In this document: positions 17,801-28,134 of the stretch, one piece after another
Layout of the letters: each line of letters starts with the position of its first letter
How positions within the stretch are numbered: the first letter of the stretch is position 1
The notes under the pieces: generated by a model
Seen by the model: only the letters and a program-made list of their open reading frames with translations
Told to the model about the DNA's origin: nothing
The model's database searches: none
NCBI GenBank assembly: GCA_020161845.1
Contig: JAIUNK010000012.1
Coordinates: 47,599 to 111,598 of the forward strand
Length of the DNA: 64,000 nucleotides
Reading direction: 5' to 3'
DNA from: Actinomycetota bacterium
Lineage (GTDB): Bacteria; Actinomycetota; Actinomycetes; Actinomycetales; Dermatophilaceae
Translations under genes and position numbers: made by a program

Positions 17801-20299
17801 CCCGCGGAGGTCACCGCGGCGCACCCGGAGCTGACCGGCTACCTCGCGCTTCGGCTGGCGCCGAGCCAGGCCGGGCGGGAGGCGGTCGAGGCGCTGCTGC
17901 AGGGCCAGCTGGCGATCGCGCTGTACGACGAGTGGGGCCGACTGCGGCAGGTCAGCGGTGTGCAGATCGCTGCGGTCCTCGACGCGCTGTATGCGGAGAC
18001 GGCGACGACGACGTCGTACGGCGTGAGCTGGGCGCCCGGCAGCGCGGCGCCGACCTTCCGGCTGTGGGCGCCGACCGCGCGCTCGGTGACCCTGCTGACC
18101 TGGCCGGCCGGCAGCCCGGGCGATGCCCCGGTCGAGACGGCCCGACGCACGGCGATGACCCGGGAGGTCGACGGGTCGTGGACCGCTCGCGGCGAGGCGG
18201 GCGAGGCGGGGTCGCGCTATCTCTACGAGGTGACGGTCTACGCGCCGAGCACCGGGCGCGTCGAGGTCAACCGGGTCACCGACCCCTATTCGGTGGCGCT
18301 GACGCTCGATTCCACGCGGTCGGTGCTCGTCGACCTGACCGACCCGCGCTGGGCTCCGGACCAGTGGCGCACCACCGCCGCCCCGCGGCTGGCGCGCAGC
18401 GTCGACCAGGCCATCTATGAGCTGCACATCCGGGATTTCTCCATCGACGACGCCGCGGTCCCGCCGGAGCACCGCGGCTCCTATCTGGCGTTCGCCGACG
18501 AGGGGGCCGGCCGGGTCCATCTGCGTGGGCTCGCGGCCGCGGGGCTGACCACGATCCACCTGCTGCCCAGCTTCGACATCGCCACCATCCCGGAGGACCC
18601 GGCGAATCAGAGGCGGCCGGCGGGTGATCTGGTAGCGCTGCCCCCGGACAGCGCGCAGCAACAGCAGCTCGTGCTGGCGGTGGCGGCCACGGACGGCTTC
18701 AACTGGGGCTACGACCCGTTGCACTACCTGGCGCCGGAGGGGTCCTATGCCGCGAGCGCCGCCGCGGCCGACGGGGGCGAGCGGATCGCCCAGTTCCGCA
18801 CGATGGTCGGCGCGCTGCACGCCGACGGACTGCGCGTGGTGCTCGATCAGGTCTTCAATCACACCACCGCGCACGGCCAGTCCCCGCTGTCGGTGCTCGA
18901 TCGGATCGTCCCCGGCTACTATCACCGGCTCGACGCGGACGGCGTCGTGACGAACTCGACCTGCTGCAGCAACACCGCGACCGAGCACGCGATGATGCGC
19001 AAGCTGATGGTCGATGCGGTGCTGCACTGGGCGCGGCACTACCGGGTCGACGGCTTCCGCTTCGACCTGATGGGGCACCATTCGGTGGCGGACATGGCCG
19101 CGGTGCGTGCCGCCCTCGACACTTTGACCCTGTCCGCGGACGGCGTCGACGGGCGCGCGATCACCCTCTACGGCGAGGGCTGGAACTTCGGTGAGGTCGC
19201 CGACAACGCACGGTTCGTCCAGGCCCGGCAGGGTCAACTCGGCGGCACCGACATCGGGACCTTCAGCGATCGGCTGCGCGACGCCGTGCGAGGCGGCGGG
19301 CCGTTTGACGCCGACCCGCGCATCCAGGGCCTGGGCACCGGGCTGTCGACCGACCCCAACGGTGCGGCCGTCAACGGCGACGCGGCTGCCCAGGCCGCGG
19401 CGCTCGCGCACAGCACGGACCTGCTCCAGCTGGGCCTGGCCGGCAACCTGCGGACGTTCTCGTTCGTCAGCCAGGCCACGGGCACGCCGGTGACCGGGGC
19501 GCAGATCGATTACAACGGCCAACCCGCCGGATACGCCGACCAGCCGGGCGAGGTCGTCAACTACGTCGACGCCCACGACAACGAGACGTTGTTCGATGCC
19601 CTCGCCCTCAAGCTGCCGCGGGCCACCACCATGGCGGAGCGGGTCCGGATGAACACCCTCGCCCTGGCCTGCGCGACGTTGGCCCAGGGGGTCGCGTTCT
19701 GGCACGCCGGCGCCGACCTGCTGCGTAGCAAGAGCCTGGACCGCAACAGCTACGACTCCGGCGACTGGTTCAACCCGCTCGACTTCACCGGCCAGATCAA
19801 CGGATTCGGTCGCGGCCTGCCGGCGGAGCCGGACAACGGCGCTCGGTGGCCGTATATGCAACCGCTGCTTGCTGACCCCACTCTCAAGCCGTCCCCGGAC
19901 GACATCGCGGCGGCGACGGCGCAGGCGCAGGACCTGCTGCGACTGCGCGCCTCGACGCCGCTGTTCCGGCTCGGCCGAGCGGACGCCATCGCGGCCAAGG
20001 TGACCTTCCCCGCCTCGGGGACCGAGGCGGCCGTGCCCGGCGTCGTGGTCATGCGCCTCGACGACACCGTGGGGGAAGCCGTGGACGAGACGTTCCGGCA
20101 GGTCGTCGTGGTCTTCAATGCGACACCTGGGCAGGTGCGGCAGCGGGTGCCCGGCCTGGTCGGGGCCGATCTGCAGCTCTCGCCGGTGCACGCCGACGGC
20201 GCCGATGACGTCGTGTGCACCGCGTCGTGGGATGCCGCCGCCGGGGTGGCGACGGTGCCGGCTCGCACCGTGGCCGTGTTCGTCGAGCCGCGGCGGTGA
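14858..20299 (+). CDS. Two-module alpha-amylase/pullulanase (amylopullulanase)
   Basis: 1813 residues, predicted to cleave alpha-1,4 and alpha-1,6 bonds in starch, pullulan or glycogen. Order: X25-like domain (about 10-105); GH13 barrel with all four regions (D255, nucleophile D389, acid/base E423, D493 in NHD); linker; a second X25-like domain (about 808-905); pullulanase N-terminal domains; and a second GH13 barrel with the pullulanase mark NWGYDP, D1330, nucleophile D1403, E1440 and D1574. Both sites look intact. The ATG at 14858 has GAAGGAG upstream. Neither this start nor an earlier GTG at 14747 gives a signal peptide, so the site of action is uncertain. It interrupts the usual truA-rplM order. 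Confidence 0.93.
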   Translation: MLPAAGAADTKVVTLVGTLQSALGCASDWVPDCPATRLVSTGGATYQARFDLPAGSYDYKVTIGGSWAENYGAGGAQDGPNLGLRLLGPATVVVSYDDATHRIEVAPLTLAGPAGPQDAELARDSLRNPLTRERFYFLMVDRFANGDPANDSGGLTGDRLSTGFDPTDKGFFHGGDLRGVIEKLDYLQALGTTAIWLTPSFTNRPVQGSGDDISAGYHGYWTTDFTRIDPHLGTNEDLAALVAAAHAKGMKVFLDIITNHTADVLDHAGDRYGYVPKSDRPYRAADGTPFDDADYASSATFPDLDPATSFPYVPTWRTAADATVKVPAWLNDPTMYHHRGNSTWTGESVTYGDFVGLDDLFTERPEVVEGMIEIYAAWARTGIDGFRIDTMKHVNLAFWQRFSPAVLAAARAAGNSEFFMFGEVYDGDPRVTSRYTTTGRVQATLDFGFQGAALAFAQGAPTTRLAAFFATDDWYTDTDSNAYGLPTFLGNHDLGRVGMLLAQAGFIGQELAARHRLAHALMYLTRGQPVVYYGDEQGFAGAGGDKDARQDMFATQVAQFAAETLVGGGTMGTGEHFGTDGPLFEHIAGLARLRAAHPALADGAQVPRFAANSAGCYAFSRVLAADGIEYLVIANNATTAAPAAFATYGPEMTFHPIYGTDRPLTADREARVHLTVPPLSVQVFRAERAIPDPIGPLVVHLISPGRGAVVGGRAEIAASVPGNVFAQVSFAMRPVGTIDWTHLGTDDHPPYRICHDVTGVSAGTMLEYRAVAKDRRGAVAATSGFAIVGPPGMPDTALAPPPTGAQGPVITAPGSFQGALGCGADWDPACLRPWLQDPQGTGRYTWTTTAIPAGRYEVKVAHGLSWAENYGAGGLKDGPNQAFTVPSDGLAVTFDYLLATHELTVHVVPPGPDPELTRARAIWVEPDLIAWPPDAVPAGADPTRLHWQLYGAPQGGLVRDDQALTGPATTAYELACQRTGLPAEVTAAHPELTGYLALRLAPSQAGREAVEALLQGQLAIALYDEWGRLRQVSGVQIAAVLDALYAETATTTSYGVSWAPGSAAPTFRLWAPTARSVTLLTWPAGSPGDAPVETARRTAMTREVDGSWTARGEAGEAGSRYLYEVTVYAPSTGRVEVNRVTDPYSVALTLDSTRSVLVDLTDPRWAPDQWRTTAAPRLARSVDQAIYELHIRDFSIDDAAVPPEHRGSYLAFADEGAGRVHLRGLAAAGLTTIHLLPSFDIATIPEDPANQRRPAGDLVALPPDSAQQQQLVLAVAATDGFNWGYDPLHYLAPEGSYAASAAAADGGERIAQFRTMVGALHADGLRVVLDQVFNHTTAHGQSPLSVLDRIVPGYYHRLDADGVVTNSTCCSNTATEHAMMRKLMVDAVLHWARHYRVDGFRFDLMGHHSVADMAAVRAALDTLTLSADGVDGRAITLYGEGWNFGEVADNARFVQARQGQLGGTDIGTFSDRLRDAVRGGGPFDADPRIQGLGTGLSTDPNGAAVNGDAAAQAAALAHSTDLLQLGLAGNLRTFSFVSQATGTPVTGAQIDYNGQPAGYADQPGEVVNYVDAHDNETLFDALALKLPRATTMAERVRMNTLALACATLAQGVAFWHAGADLLRSKSLDRNSYDSGDWFNPLDFTGQINGFGRGLPAEPDNGARWPYMQPLLADPTLKPSPDDIAAATAQAQDLLRLRASTPLFRLGRADAIAAKVTFPASGTEAAVPGVVVMRLDDTVGEAVDETFRQVVVVFNATPGQVRQRVPGLVGADLQLSPVHADGADDVVCTASWDAAAGVATVPARTVAVFVEPRR

Positions 20300-20401
20300 C
20301 TCTCAGGCAGCGGTGCGCAATGTGCGCCGCCTCGCGATAATGCGCAAACGGCTGTTGCAGCGCTCTGGGAAAGTGCTCGTCGATCCTGCATACTCACCTC
20401 A

Positions 20402-20413
20402 GGACGATCGTCC
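20402..20413. promoter_or_regulatory. Perfect 12-bp palindrome downstream of the amylopullulanase
   Basis: GGACGATCGTCC is self-complementary and sits in the 284-bp gap between two convergent genes. It could be an operator relic or a chance palindrome; no gene start is near. Confidence 0.3.
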
Positions 20414-20446
20414 AGTGCCGCGTTCGCGCTGCGGGGGCGACGGCGG

Positions 20447-20465
20447 CCGGGCCGCTGCGGCCCGG
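20447..20465. terminator. Bidirectional terminator hairpin
   Basis: CCGGGCCG (20447-20454) pairs with CGGCCCGG (20458-20465) around CTG. It lies between the convergent amylopullulanase and ArsR-like genes and may serve both. Confidence 0.55.
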
Positions 20466-20583
20466 TGCGGGCCGCACGCGACCTGGCGGTCTCCTGGGTG
20501 TCGCCCGGTTGGACAGGGGGAGGCGCGGTCACCGTGCCTTCACCGACCGGGCGCACCCGGGGGAGCCGGGCGCTCGGTCCAGG

Positions 20584-21195
20584 TCAGCCGCCACCGGACG
20601 TCCCTCGACCGGGGGCGTCGAGCGGGAACGCGCAGGTGTAGAAGGTCACCCGCTTGGCCTGCGGATTGCCCGCCCCGACCCGGCGATACCGCGCCAGCAC
20701 CTCATCGACGTCCGCGCGCAAGGCGGCCAATTGCTCGTCCGTGACGAGAACCAGCCGGTCGTCGAGGCCGCTGGCGTCCTGCCAGGTGGGCGACCACTGC
20801 CCGGCCCGACCGATCCAGTCCTGGGCCTTGCCGGCGAAGTGCTGCACGTAGTCCCGGGCCAGCCAGTCCGCCGCCGCCTCGGCGTCCTCGTCGTCGGCAA
20901 CGACCTCCCGGTCGGCGGTGCGCGCCTCCCAGACCCGGCGGCGGCCCCGGCCCTGACCCGTATCGCCGACGAGGCCCACCTCCTCCAGACGACGCAGGTG
21001 GTAGCTGGTCGCGCCGGTGTTCGTCGCGAGGCTCGCGGCGAGCTCGGTGGCGGTCGCGGGGCCGAGCGAGCGCAGCTCGGCGAGCAGGCGGGCACGCAGC
21101 GGGTGGGCGAGCGTGCGCAGGGCAGCGGCATCGACCGGGTACGCCGGCAGCGGCGCGGCCTCGTCCGCCGTCGGGTCTCCAGATCGGGCTACCAT
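20584..21195 (-). CDS. ArsR-like winged-helix transcriptional regulator
   Basis: 203 residues. The N-terminal third is a winged helix of the ArsR/HTH_20 type (LRTLAHPLRARLLAELRSLG, ATNTGATSYHLRRLEEVGLV). The remaining 120 residues are helical and acidic, ending in a strand-rich stretch, and match no ligand domain I can name. The ATG at 21195 is taken; an in-frame ATG at 21225 is possible. An inverted repeat overlaps the start. No target gene is obvious: neighbours are the amylopullulanase (convergent) and rplM (divergent). Confidence 0.8.
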   Translation of the reverse strand: MVARSGDPTADEAAPLPAYPVDAAALRTLAHPLRARLLAELRSLGPATATELAASLATNTGATSYHLRRLEEVGLVGDTGQGRGRRRVWEARTADREVVADDEDAEAAADWLARDYVQHFAGKAQDWIGRAGQWSPTWQDASGLDDRLVLVTDEQLAALRADVDEVLARYRRVGAGNPQAKRVTFYTCAFPLDAPGRGTSGGG

Positions 21196-21212
21196 GCACA
21201 GAAGTTTTGCAT
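21194..21212. promoter_or_regulatory. Inverted repeat over the start of the ArsR-like gene
   Basis: ATGCA (21194-21198), nine bases, TGCAT (21208-21212). It covers the start codon and the likely -10 (TATGCA on the minus strand), a good position for autorepression. Confidence 0.4.
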
Positions 21213-21286
21213 AGAACCGATGCACGATTCCTGGGGAACGCAGTCATCGTGAGCGTCGCCGCTGGTCAACGACCTGATAGCGGGAT

Positions 21287-21316
21287 TTGAGGGGGCCGGC
21301 GCCCGCCCGGTACAGT
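21287..21316 (+). promoter_or_regulatory. Promoter of rplM-rpsI
   Basis: TTGAGG (21287-21292), an 18-base spacer, TACAGT (21311-21316). This is the best vegetative promoter match in the ribosomal part of the window. It gives a leader of about 115 bases before rplM. Confidence 0.6.
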
Positions 21317-21436
21317 AGGTACTCGTTGTGCCGACGGCCGGTGAATGGCCGCGTGGGTGGGCCGAATCGGTTCCCGGGCACGGCAGCTCCGCAGCGGAGC
21401 ACCCGCAAGCATCACGAGAGAAAGCAAGGCTGATCC

Positions 21437-21880
21437 GTGCGTACCTACACCCCGAAGCCGGGCGAGATCGAGCGTAAGTGGCACGTCATCGACGCCACCG
21501 ACGTCGTGCTCGGCCGCCTCGCCTCGCAGGCCGCCGTCCTGCTGCGCGGCAAGCACAAGCCGACGTTCGCCCCGCACGTCGACACCGGTGACTTCGTCAT
21601 CATCATCAACGCCGACAAGGTGGCCCTGACCGGCAGCAAGCTGCAGCAGAAGAAGGCCTACCACCACTCCGGCTACCCGGGCGGACTGCGCTCCACCTCC
21701 TACACCGAGCTGATGGCCAAGTCGCCGCAGCGCGCGGTGGAGAAGGCCATCCGCGGCATGCTCCCCAAGAACTCCCTCGCGCGCCAGCAGCTGAGCAAGC
21801 TCAAGGTGTATGCCGGCGCCGAGCACCCTCACCAGGCCCAGAAGCCGGTGCCCTTCGAGATCTCGCAGGTCGCTCAGTAG
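21437..21880 (+). CDS. rplM: 50S ribosomal protein L13
   Basis: 147 residues with the L13 marks [38 protein letters not shown], and [18 protein letters not shown]. It is an early 50S assembly protein. The GTG at 21437 is preceded by GCAAGGC. It forms an operon with rpsI, 46 bp downstream. Confidence 0.97.
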   Translation: MRTYTPKPGEIERKWHVIDATDVVLGRLASQAAVLLRGKHKPTFAPHVDTGDFVIIINADKVALTGSKLQQKKAYHHSGYPGGLRSTSYTELMAKSPQRAVEKAIRGMLPKNSLARQQLSKLKVYAGAEHPHQAQKPVPFEISQVAQ

Positions 21881-21926
21881 TCGGCCCCGCCGACCCTGAG
21901 CCGACGGATAGCACACGAGGAGAACC

Positions 21927-22421
21927 GTGTCCGACATCACCACCGAACTCGAGCTCGACGAGCCCGCCCTGTCCGAATACACCACCGAGACCGACACCCG
22001 CGCCGCCGAGCCGGCGCGTCGCCCGTCGGCCTCCTCGCCCGGTGCCGCCACCGGACGCCGCAAGCAGGCCATCGCCCGGGTGCGCATCGTGCCCGGCACC
22101 GGCGAGTGGAAGATCAACGGCCGCACGCTGGAGGACTACTTCCCCAACAAGGTCCACCAGCAGATCGTCAACGAGCCGCTGAAGATCCTGGAACTGGACG
22201 GCGCCTACGACGTGCTCGTCCGCGTGCATGGGGGCGGCCCCTCCGGCCAGGCCGGTGCGGTCCGGCTCGGCGTGGCCCGCAGCCTCAACGGGGTCGACCC
22301 CGAGCTGAACCGGCCCGCGCTGAAGAAGGCCGGCTACCTGACCCGTGACGCTCGCGTCCCGGAGCGCAAGAAGGCCGGTCTGAAGAAGGCGCGCAAGGCG
22401 CCGCAGTACTCCAAGCGCTGA
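21927..22421 (+). CDS. rpsI: 30S ribosomal protein S9
   Basis: 164 residues. An N-terminal extension of about 40 residues (acidic, then Ser/Ala/Arg) precedes the S9 core, which starts at [20 protein letters not shown]. The C-terminal APQYSKR contacts P-site tRNA. AGGAG lies at 21918-21922. The last codons and the stop lie inside the first unit of a 44-bp triple repeat, so the repeat contributes coding sequence. Confidence 0.97.
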   Translation: MSDITTELELDEPALSEYTTETDTRAAEPARRPSASSPGAATGRRKQAIARVRIVPGTGEWKINGRTLEDYFPNKVHQQIVNEPLKILELDGAYDVLVRVHGGGPSGQAGAVRLGVARSLNGVDPELNRPALKKAGYLTRDARVPERKKAGLKKARKAPQYSKR

Positions 22422-22543
22422 TCTCGCTGCGCGAGATTATCAGCGCTCGGCTCCACAAGCGCTGATCTCGCTGCGCGAGATTATCAGCGCTCGGCTCCAC
22501 AAGCGCTGATCTCGCTGCGCGAGATTATCAGCGCTAGGCTCCA
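22412..22543. repeat. Three tandem 44-bp repeats, each a nested hairpin, over the rpsI stop
   Basis: Units start at 22412, 22456 and 22500 and are nearly identical; the third has one change near its end. Each unit folds as AGCGCTGA, then TCTCGC-TGC-GCGAGA, then a short bulge and TCAGCGCT. The rpsI stop TGA (22419-22421) is inside unit one. There are no spacers, so it is not a CRISPR. A role in 3'-end stability or termination of rplM-rpsI is likely but inferred. Confidence 0.9.
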
Positions 22544-22821
22544 CCAGCGCCGATTGGCTGCTTGCTGGAGCACGCACCCCCCCGCAGGGCCCCGGACGAT
22601 CACCGGGGCCCTGCGGCGTGTCGGGGTGCCGGCACATGCTCCCGCTGCGCGTCCGGGTGTGACGCGGTCGGCGTCCGGGCGCCGTCCGCACCCGCCGTAC
22701 ACTGGTGGGCGGCGCGGCTATCGCGAGAGGCGAGGGCCGCGGCGCCGTGTCGGGGGGACCACGACGTACGGCGTACCGGGGCAGCGTCGGCCGCCCGGGC
22801 AGCACGAGAACGGAGACACGC
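22544..22821 (+). other. Gap upstream of glmM
   Basis: Apart from the hairpin at 22583-22615 this stretch holds the glmM leader: a possible -10 TACACT at 22698-22703 without a good -35, and one copy of the recurrent word GTACGGCGT at 22766-22774. No gene is seen. Confidence 0.5.
22583..22615 (+). terminator. Terminator of rplM-rpsI
   Basis: A 13-bp perfect stem, CGCAGGGCCCCGG (22583-22595) with CCGGGGCCCTGCG (22603-22615), 7-base loop. It lies 40 bp beyond the triple repeat. No T tract. Confidence 0.7.
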
Positions 22822-24174
22822 ATGGCACCGCGCCTGTTCGGAACCGACGGCGTTCGGGGGCTGGCCAACAAGGATTTGACCGCCGACCTGGCCTTGAACC
22901 TGTCGGTGGCAGCCGCGCGGGCGTTGGGTGACAAGGGCGCGTACGGCGGGCACCGGGCGGTGGCCGTCGTGGGGCGCGACACCCGGGCCTCGGGGGAGTT
23001 CCTCGGTTCCGCGGTCTGCGCGGGTTTCGCGTCGGCGGGCGTCGATGTGCTGGATGCCGGCGTGTTGCCCACCCCGGCGATCGCCTACCTGACCGCGCGC
23101 ATGCGCGCCGAGATGGGCGCCGTGCTCTCCGCCTCGCACAACGCCATGCCGGACAACGGGATCAAGTTCCTGGGCCGCGGCGGGCACAAGCTCTCCGACG
23201 CCACCGAGGACGAGATCACCGAGCACATGGGTGCGCCCTGGACCGAGCGGCCGCAGGGTTCGGCCGTGGGCCGGATTCGCCCGTTCCCGCAGGGGCGCGA
23301 GTTCTACCTGCACCACCTGCGCGAATGCGTGCCCACCCGACTCGACGGTCTGCATGTCGTCGTCGACGCCGCGCACGGCGCCGCCAGCAACGTCGGCCCC
23401 GCCGCCTTCGAACGGGCCGGCGCGACCGTCGATGTGATCGGCGGTTCGCCGGACGGCCTCAACATCAACGACGGCTACGGCTCGACGCACCTCGACAAGC
23501 TGTCCGAGGCCGTCGTGGCCCGCGGCGCCGACCTGGGCTTCGCCTGGGACGGTGACGCCGACCGCTGCCTGGCGGTCGACGCCGACGGTCGGATCGTCGA
23601 TGGCGACCAGATCATGGCCATCCTCGCCGTTGGCCTCAAGGCGACCGGCCGGCTCAAGAACGACACCCTGGTGCTGACCGTGATGAGCAATCTCGGCCTG
23701 CTCCAGGCGATGAAGCGCGAGGGGATCCGCACCACGCAGACCGGCGTGGGGGACCGCTACGTGCTGGAGGAGATGCGGGCCAAGGGGTTCAACCTCGGCG
23801 GCGAGCAGTCCGGGCACGTCATCATGCTCGACCACGCCACCACCGGCGACGGCGTCCTGACCGCCCTCAACGTCGCGGCCCGCGTCGTGGAAAGCGGCCG
23901 CAGCCTCTCCGAGCTGGCCAAGGTGATGACCCGGTTGCCGCAGGTGCTCCTCAACGTCAAGGGCGTCGACAAGGACCGGGTCGATTCCGATGGCGACGTC
24001 CAAGCCGCGGTGGCCGAGGCCCAACAGGAGTTCGGCGCGACCGGGCGGGTGCTGCTGCGTAAGTCCGGAACCGAGCCGCTGGTGCGCGTCATGGTCGAGG
24101 CGGACACCCAGGAGCGGGCCCAGGCCGCCGCCGAGCGCCTCGCCGCCGTCGTCAAAGCGCGCCTGGCCCTGTAG
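22822..24174 (+). CDS. glmM: Phosphoglucosamine mutase
   Basis: 450 residues; interconverts glucosamine-6-P and glucosamine-1-P for peptidoglycan. The active phosphoserine is S105 in SASHN, the Mg site is DGDADR, and the sugar-phosphate site near the C-terminus is [12 protein letters not shown]. The ATG at 22822 follows CGGAG and gives the standard [13 protein letters not shown] start. It follows rpsI as usual. Its stop codon lies within one arm of a 14-bp perfect hairpin. Confidence 0.97.
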   Translation: MAPRLFGTDGVRGLANKDLTADLALNLSVAAARALGDKGAYGGHRAVAVVGRDTRASGEFLGSAVCAGFASAGVDVLDAGVLPTPAIAYLTARMRAEMGAVLSASHNAMPDNGIKFLGRGGHKLSDATEDEITEHMGAPWTERPQGSAVGRIRPFPQGREFYLHHLRECVPTRLDGLHVVVDAAHGAASNVGPAAFERAGATVDVIGGSPDGLNINDGYGSTHLDKLSEAVVARGADLGFAWDGDADRCLAVDADGRIVDGDQIMAILAVGLKATGRLKNDTLVLTVMSNLGLLQAMKREGIRTTQTGVGDRYVLEEMRAKGFNLGGEQSGHVIMLDHATTGDGVLTALNVAARVVESGRSLSELAKVMTRLPQVLLNVKGVDKDRVDSDGDVQAAVAEAQQEFGATGRVLLRKSGTEPLVRVMVEADTQERAQAAAERLAAVVKARLAL

Positions 24175-24202
24175 GGCCGAGCGGGCCTGGCCCTACAGGG
24201 CC
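24165..24202. terminator. Hairpin that includes the glmM stop codon
   Basis: GGCCCTGTAGGGCC (24165-24178) and GGCCCTACAGGGCC (24189-24202) are perfect complements with a 10-base loop. The TAG stop is in the left arm. It separates the convergent glmM and carbonic anhydrase genes and can act in both directions. Confidence 0.65.
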
Positions 24203-24251
24203 GAGCCCTGGGTGCCCCAAGAGGGCCAGGGCCCGGCTCCTCAGCGGCCGA

Positions 24252-24886
24252 CTACTCCCCGATGTCGCCGATCGCCTCGACCAGCGTCGCCCGGCCGTGC
24301 GCCAGCGCGTAGGTCAGCCCGACGATCGCGCACCGGCCCTCCCGCACGCCCTTGGCGATGAGTTGGGAGCGCTGGTGGATCAGTTGCATGGTCTGGCGCA
24401 CGTGTTCGGCCTCGACCTCATCCGGTGACGTGGCTCCGGCCCGGCGCGCCGAGATCACGCTCGGCGTCACGCGCTCGACGATGTCGCGGATGTAGCCCTC
24501 CGGCATCGAGGCGTCCCGGTAGTGCTGGATCGCGGCCTTGACGGCCCCGCACGAGTCGTGCCCGAGCACGACGATCAGCGGCACGCCGAGCACCTCGGTG
24601 GCGAACTCCAGCGACCCCAGCACGCCGTCGCCGACGATGTGGCCGGCCGTGCGGACCACGAACAGGTCACCGAGGCCCTGGTCGAAGATCACCTCGGCGG
24701 CGACCCGGGAGTCCCCGCACCCGAAGAACGTCGCGAACGGCTTCTGCCCGCCGGCCAGCTCGCCGCGGCGGGCCGCGTCCTGGTTGGGGTGGCTCACCGC
24801 CCCGGAGACGAACCGCTCGTTCCCCTCCAGCAGGGCCCGCCACGCCTCGGCGGGATTGCTGGGCTGGGTCCCGCCGCCGGCCACGG

Positions 24887-24890
<4 letters not shown>
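24252..24890 (-). CDS. Beta-class carbonic anhydrase
   Basis: 212 residues; interconverts CO2 and bicarbonate with one zinc. The zinc ligands and catalytic pair are visible: C58-x-D60-x-R62, H111 and C114 ([10 protein letters not shown]). No signal peptide, so cytosolic. Its ATG overlaps the fumarase stop by four bases, so the two are one operon. Bicarbonate for anaplerotic carboxylation feeding the same dicarboxylic acid pool is a reasonable but unproven link. Confidence 0.94.
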
Positions 24891-26644
<1,754 letters not shown>

Positions 26645-26723
26645 GTCGCATCCCTTCTGATCCGCTCGGGCAGCTGGTTCGTGGCCAGCCTAGTCGCGCG
26701 GCAGGCGCCGCAGCCGGGCGCGA

Positions 26724-27740
26724 TCAGGGCGGTCCCACCGACCCGCGGGGCACGGGCGGGCAGGGCAGCGCGGTGGCCGCGGGCAGGTCGGCGGCCGTCC
26801 CCGCCAGGAGTGCCGCTGCGGCGGCCCGGCCCATGTCATACAGCGGCAGCCGGATGGTGCTCAGTGGGGGAGTGAGCAACTCGATGCCGGGATCGGTGTC
26901 GTCGTAGCCGACCACGGAGACGTCGTCGGGGATCCGACGGCCGAGGTGGCCGGCCGCGAGATAGGCGCCGAGCGCCATCCGGTCGTTGCCACACACCAGG
27001 GCCGTGGGGGGGTCGGGTTGGTCGAGGAGTTCCCTCGCCAAGGCATAGCCCGAGTCGAGGTAGTAGTTCCCGTAGTGGACCCGCAGCCGCGCGTCGGGAA
27101 ATCCCGCCACCGCGTCCTGCGCCCCGGCCAGCCGGTCCCGCGTCGCCAGGACCCCCGCCCGCCCGAGGAGCAGGCCGATGTCGCGATGCCCGGCGGCGAG
27201 CACCGTCGCCACGGCGGCGGCACCGCCGCCGCGATCGTCGGGGACGAACGCGGGCAGTCGCCCGGTGGCGTCGAGCCCGTTGACGACGAGGGCGGGTACG
27301 TCGTAGGCGGCGGGCGGAAGGTCGATGGTGCGGGTCCCGCTGCACAGCACGAGCACCCCGGTCACCTGATGGGAGACCAGCGTCTCGAGGCAGGTCGCCA
27401 GGATCTCGGTGGCCCGCCCGGAGAACATGGTCAGCAGGACGTGTTGGCCGGCGGCCGCGGCGTCGTACGCCCCCGCCAGGATCTGGCCGACCGGTGACTC
27501 CACCGCCGATTCGTCGACCACGACCCCGAGCGTGCCGGAACTGCCGCGGCGCAGGACCCGGGCGGCTCGGTTGGGCCGGTACCCCAGGTCGGCGACGGCC
27601 TGCAGCACCCGGGCCCGGGTGGCCTGGCTGATGCTCTGGTCGGAGTCCGGGTTGAGGACGAAGGAGACCGTCGCGGCGGAGACCCCCGCCAGGCGGCCCA
27701 CGTCCGCCATGGTGGGGCGGCGAGACGGCCGGGGGGTCAT
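26724..27740 (-). CDS. LacI-family transcriptional regulator
   Basis: 338 residues: HTH at about 11-32 (TMADVGRLAGVSAATVSFVLN) with the hinge after RPNRAARVLRRG, then a periplasmic-binding-protein-like sugar domain to about residue 325 ending in PLYDMGRAAAAALLAG. It is divergent from the LpqY-SugABC-like importer and very probably represses it. A -10 (TAGGGT) lies six bases before the ATG, inside an 18-bp perfect palindrome, which points to leaderless, autoregulated expression. Confidence 0.92.
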   Translation of the reverse strand: MTPRPSRRPTMADVGRLAGVSAATVSFVLNPDSDQSISQATRARVLQAVADLGYRPNRAARVLRRGSSGTLGVVVDESAVESPVGQILAGAYDAAAAGQHVLLTMFSGRATEILATCLETLVSHQVTGVLVLCSGTRTIDLPPAAYDVPALVVNGLDATGRLPAFVPDDRGGGAAAVATVLAAGHRDIGLLLGRAGVLATRDRLAGAQDAVAGFPDARLRVHYGNYYLDSGYALARELLDQPDPPTALVCGNDRMALGAYLAAGHLGRRIPDDVSVVGYDDTDPGIELLTPPLSTIRLPLYDMGRAAAAALLAGTAADLPAATALPCPPVPRGSVGPP

Positions 27741-27742
27741 CG

Positions 27743-27760
27743 GACGACCCTAGGGTCGTC
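27743..27760. promoter_or_regulatory. 18-bp perfect palindrome over the lacI-type promoter
   Basis: GACGACCCTAGGGTCGTC is fully self-complementary, begins three bases before the regulator's ATG and contains its -10. It is the most likely autoregulatory operator. Confidence 0.6.
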
Positions 27761-27806
27761 GGGACACGCGATGTCAAGCGGATCGACGCGCCGCTCCCGG
27801 ACGATT

Positions 27807-27838
27807 GTCTTGACAAGACGTACTCGGCTCGGCAGAGT
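27807..27838 (+). promoter_or_regulatory. Promoter and operator of the sugar importer
   Basis: TTGACA (27810-27815) with CAGAGT 17 bases downstream (27833-27838). The -35 lies inside the odd palindrome GTCTTG-A-CAAGAC (27807-27819). A regulator bound there would block RNA polymerase. Confidence 0.55.
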
Positions 27839-27849
27839 AAGCATGCTTA
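27838..27849. promoter_or_regulatory. Palindrome TAAGCATGCTTA
   Basis: A perfect 12-bp palindrome at about the transcription start of the importer operon, a classic place for a repressor site. It differs in sequence from the other two palindromes in this gap, so two regulators may act here. Confidence 0.5.
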
Positions 27850-28134
27850 ATCGTAATAGTTCGGCCGTGCCGGGGCCTGACCAGGCTCTTTTCTTGTCGA
27901 CGGGCCCATTTCCGGTACCCCTGAAAGCCCCTGTCGACCGGATGTCCACGCGCCTCGCGGCGTCGATGCCCAATCGTGACGGTGTCGCTGGCGGGCGCGG
28001 TCCGAGCGCCAATGGCAGGGTTGCCCCAAGGTTCGCCGACCCCACCGGGCGGGCCTGGTGTGCCGCAACGTCTCTCGCACCGAACATGCGAGTTCGGCGA
28101 CGGGCCCGGCACCGGACGAGACAAAGGAGTCGTG
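27850..28134 (+). other. Long leader of the sugar importer mRNA
   Basis: About 285 bases lie between the promoter and the lipoprotein start. I see no conserved riboswitch and no small gene with convincing codon use. AAAGGAG at 28123-28129 is the ribosome binding site. Confidence 0.4.

Noticed and set aside
16715-20191. 1158-codon minus-strand frame inside the amylopullulanase
   Set aside because: Antisense artefact of high GC; the plus strand carries intact catalytic motifs throughout.
22412-22543. CRISPR array
   Set aside because: The 44-bp units are contiguous with no spacers, each is internally palindromic, and there are no cas genes.
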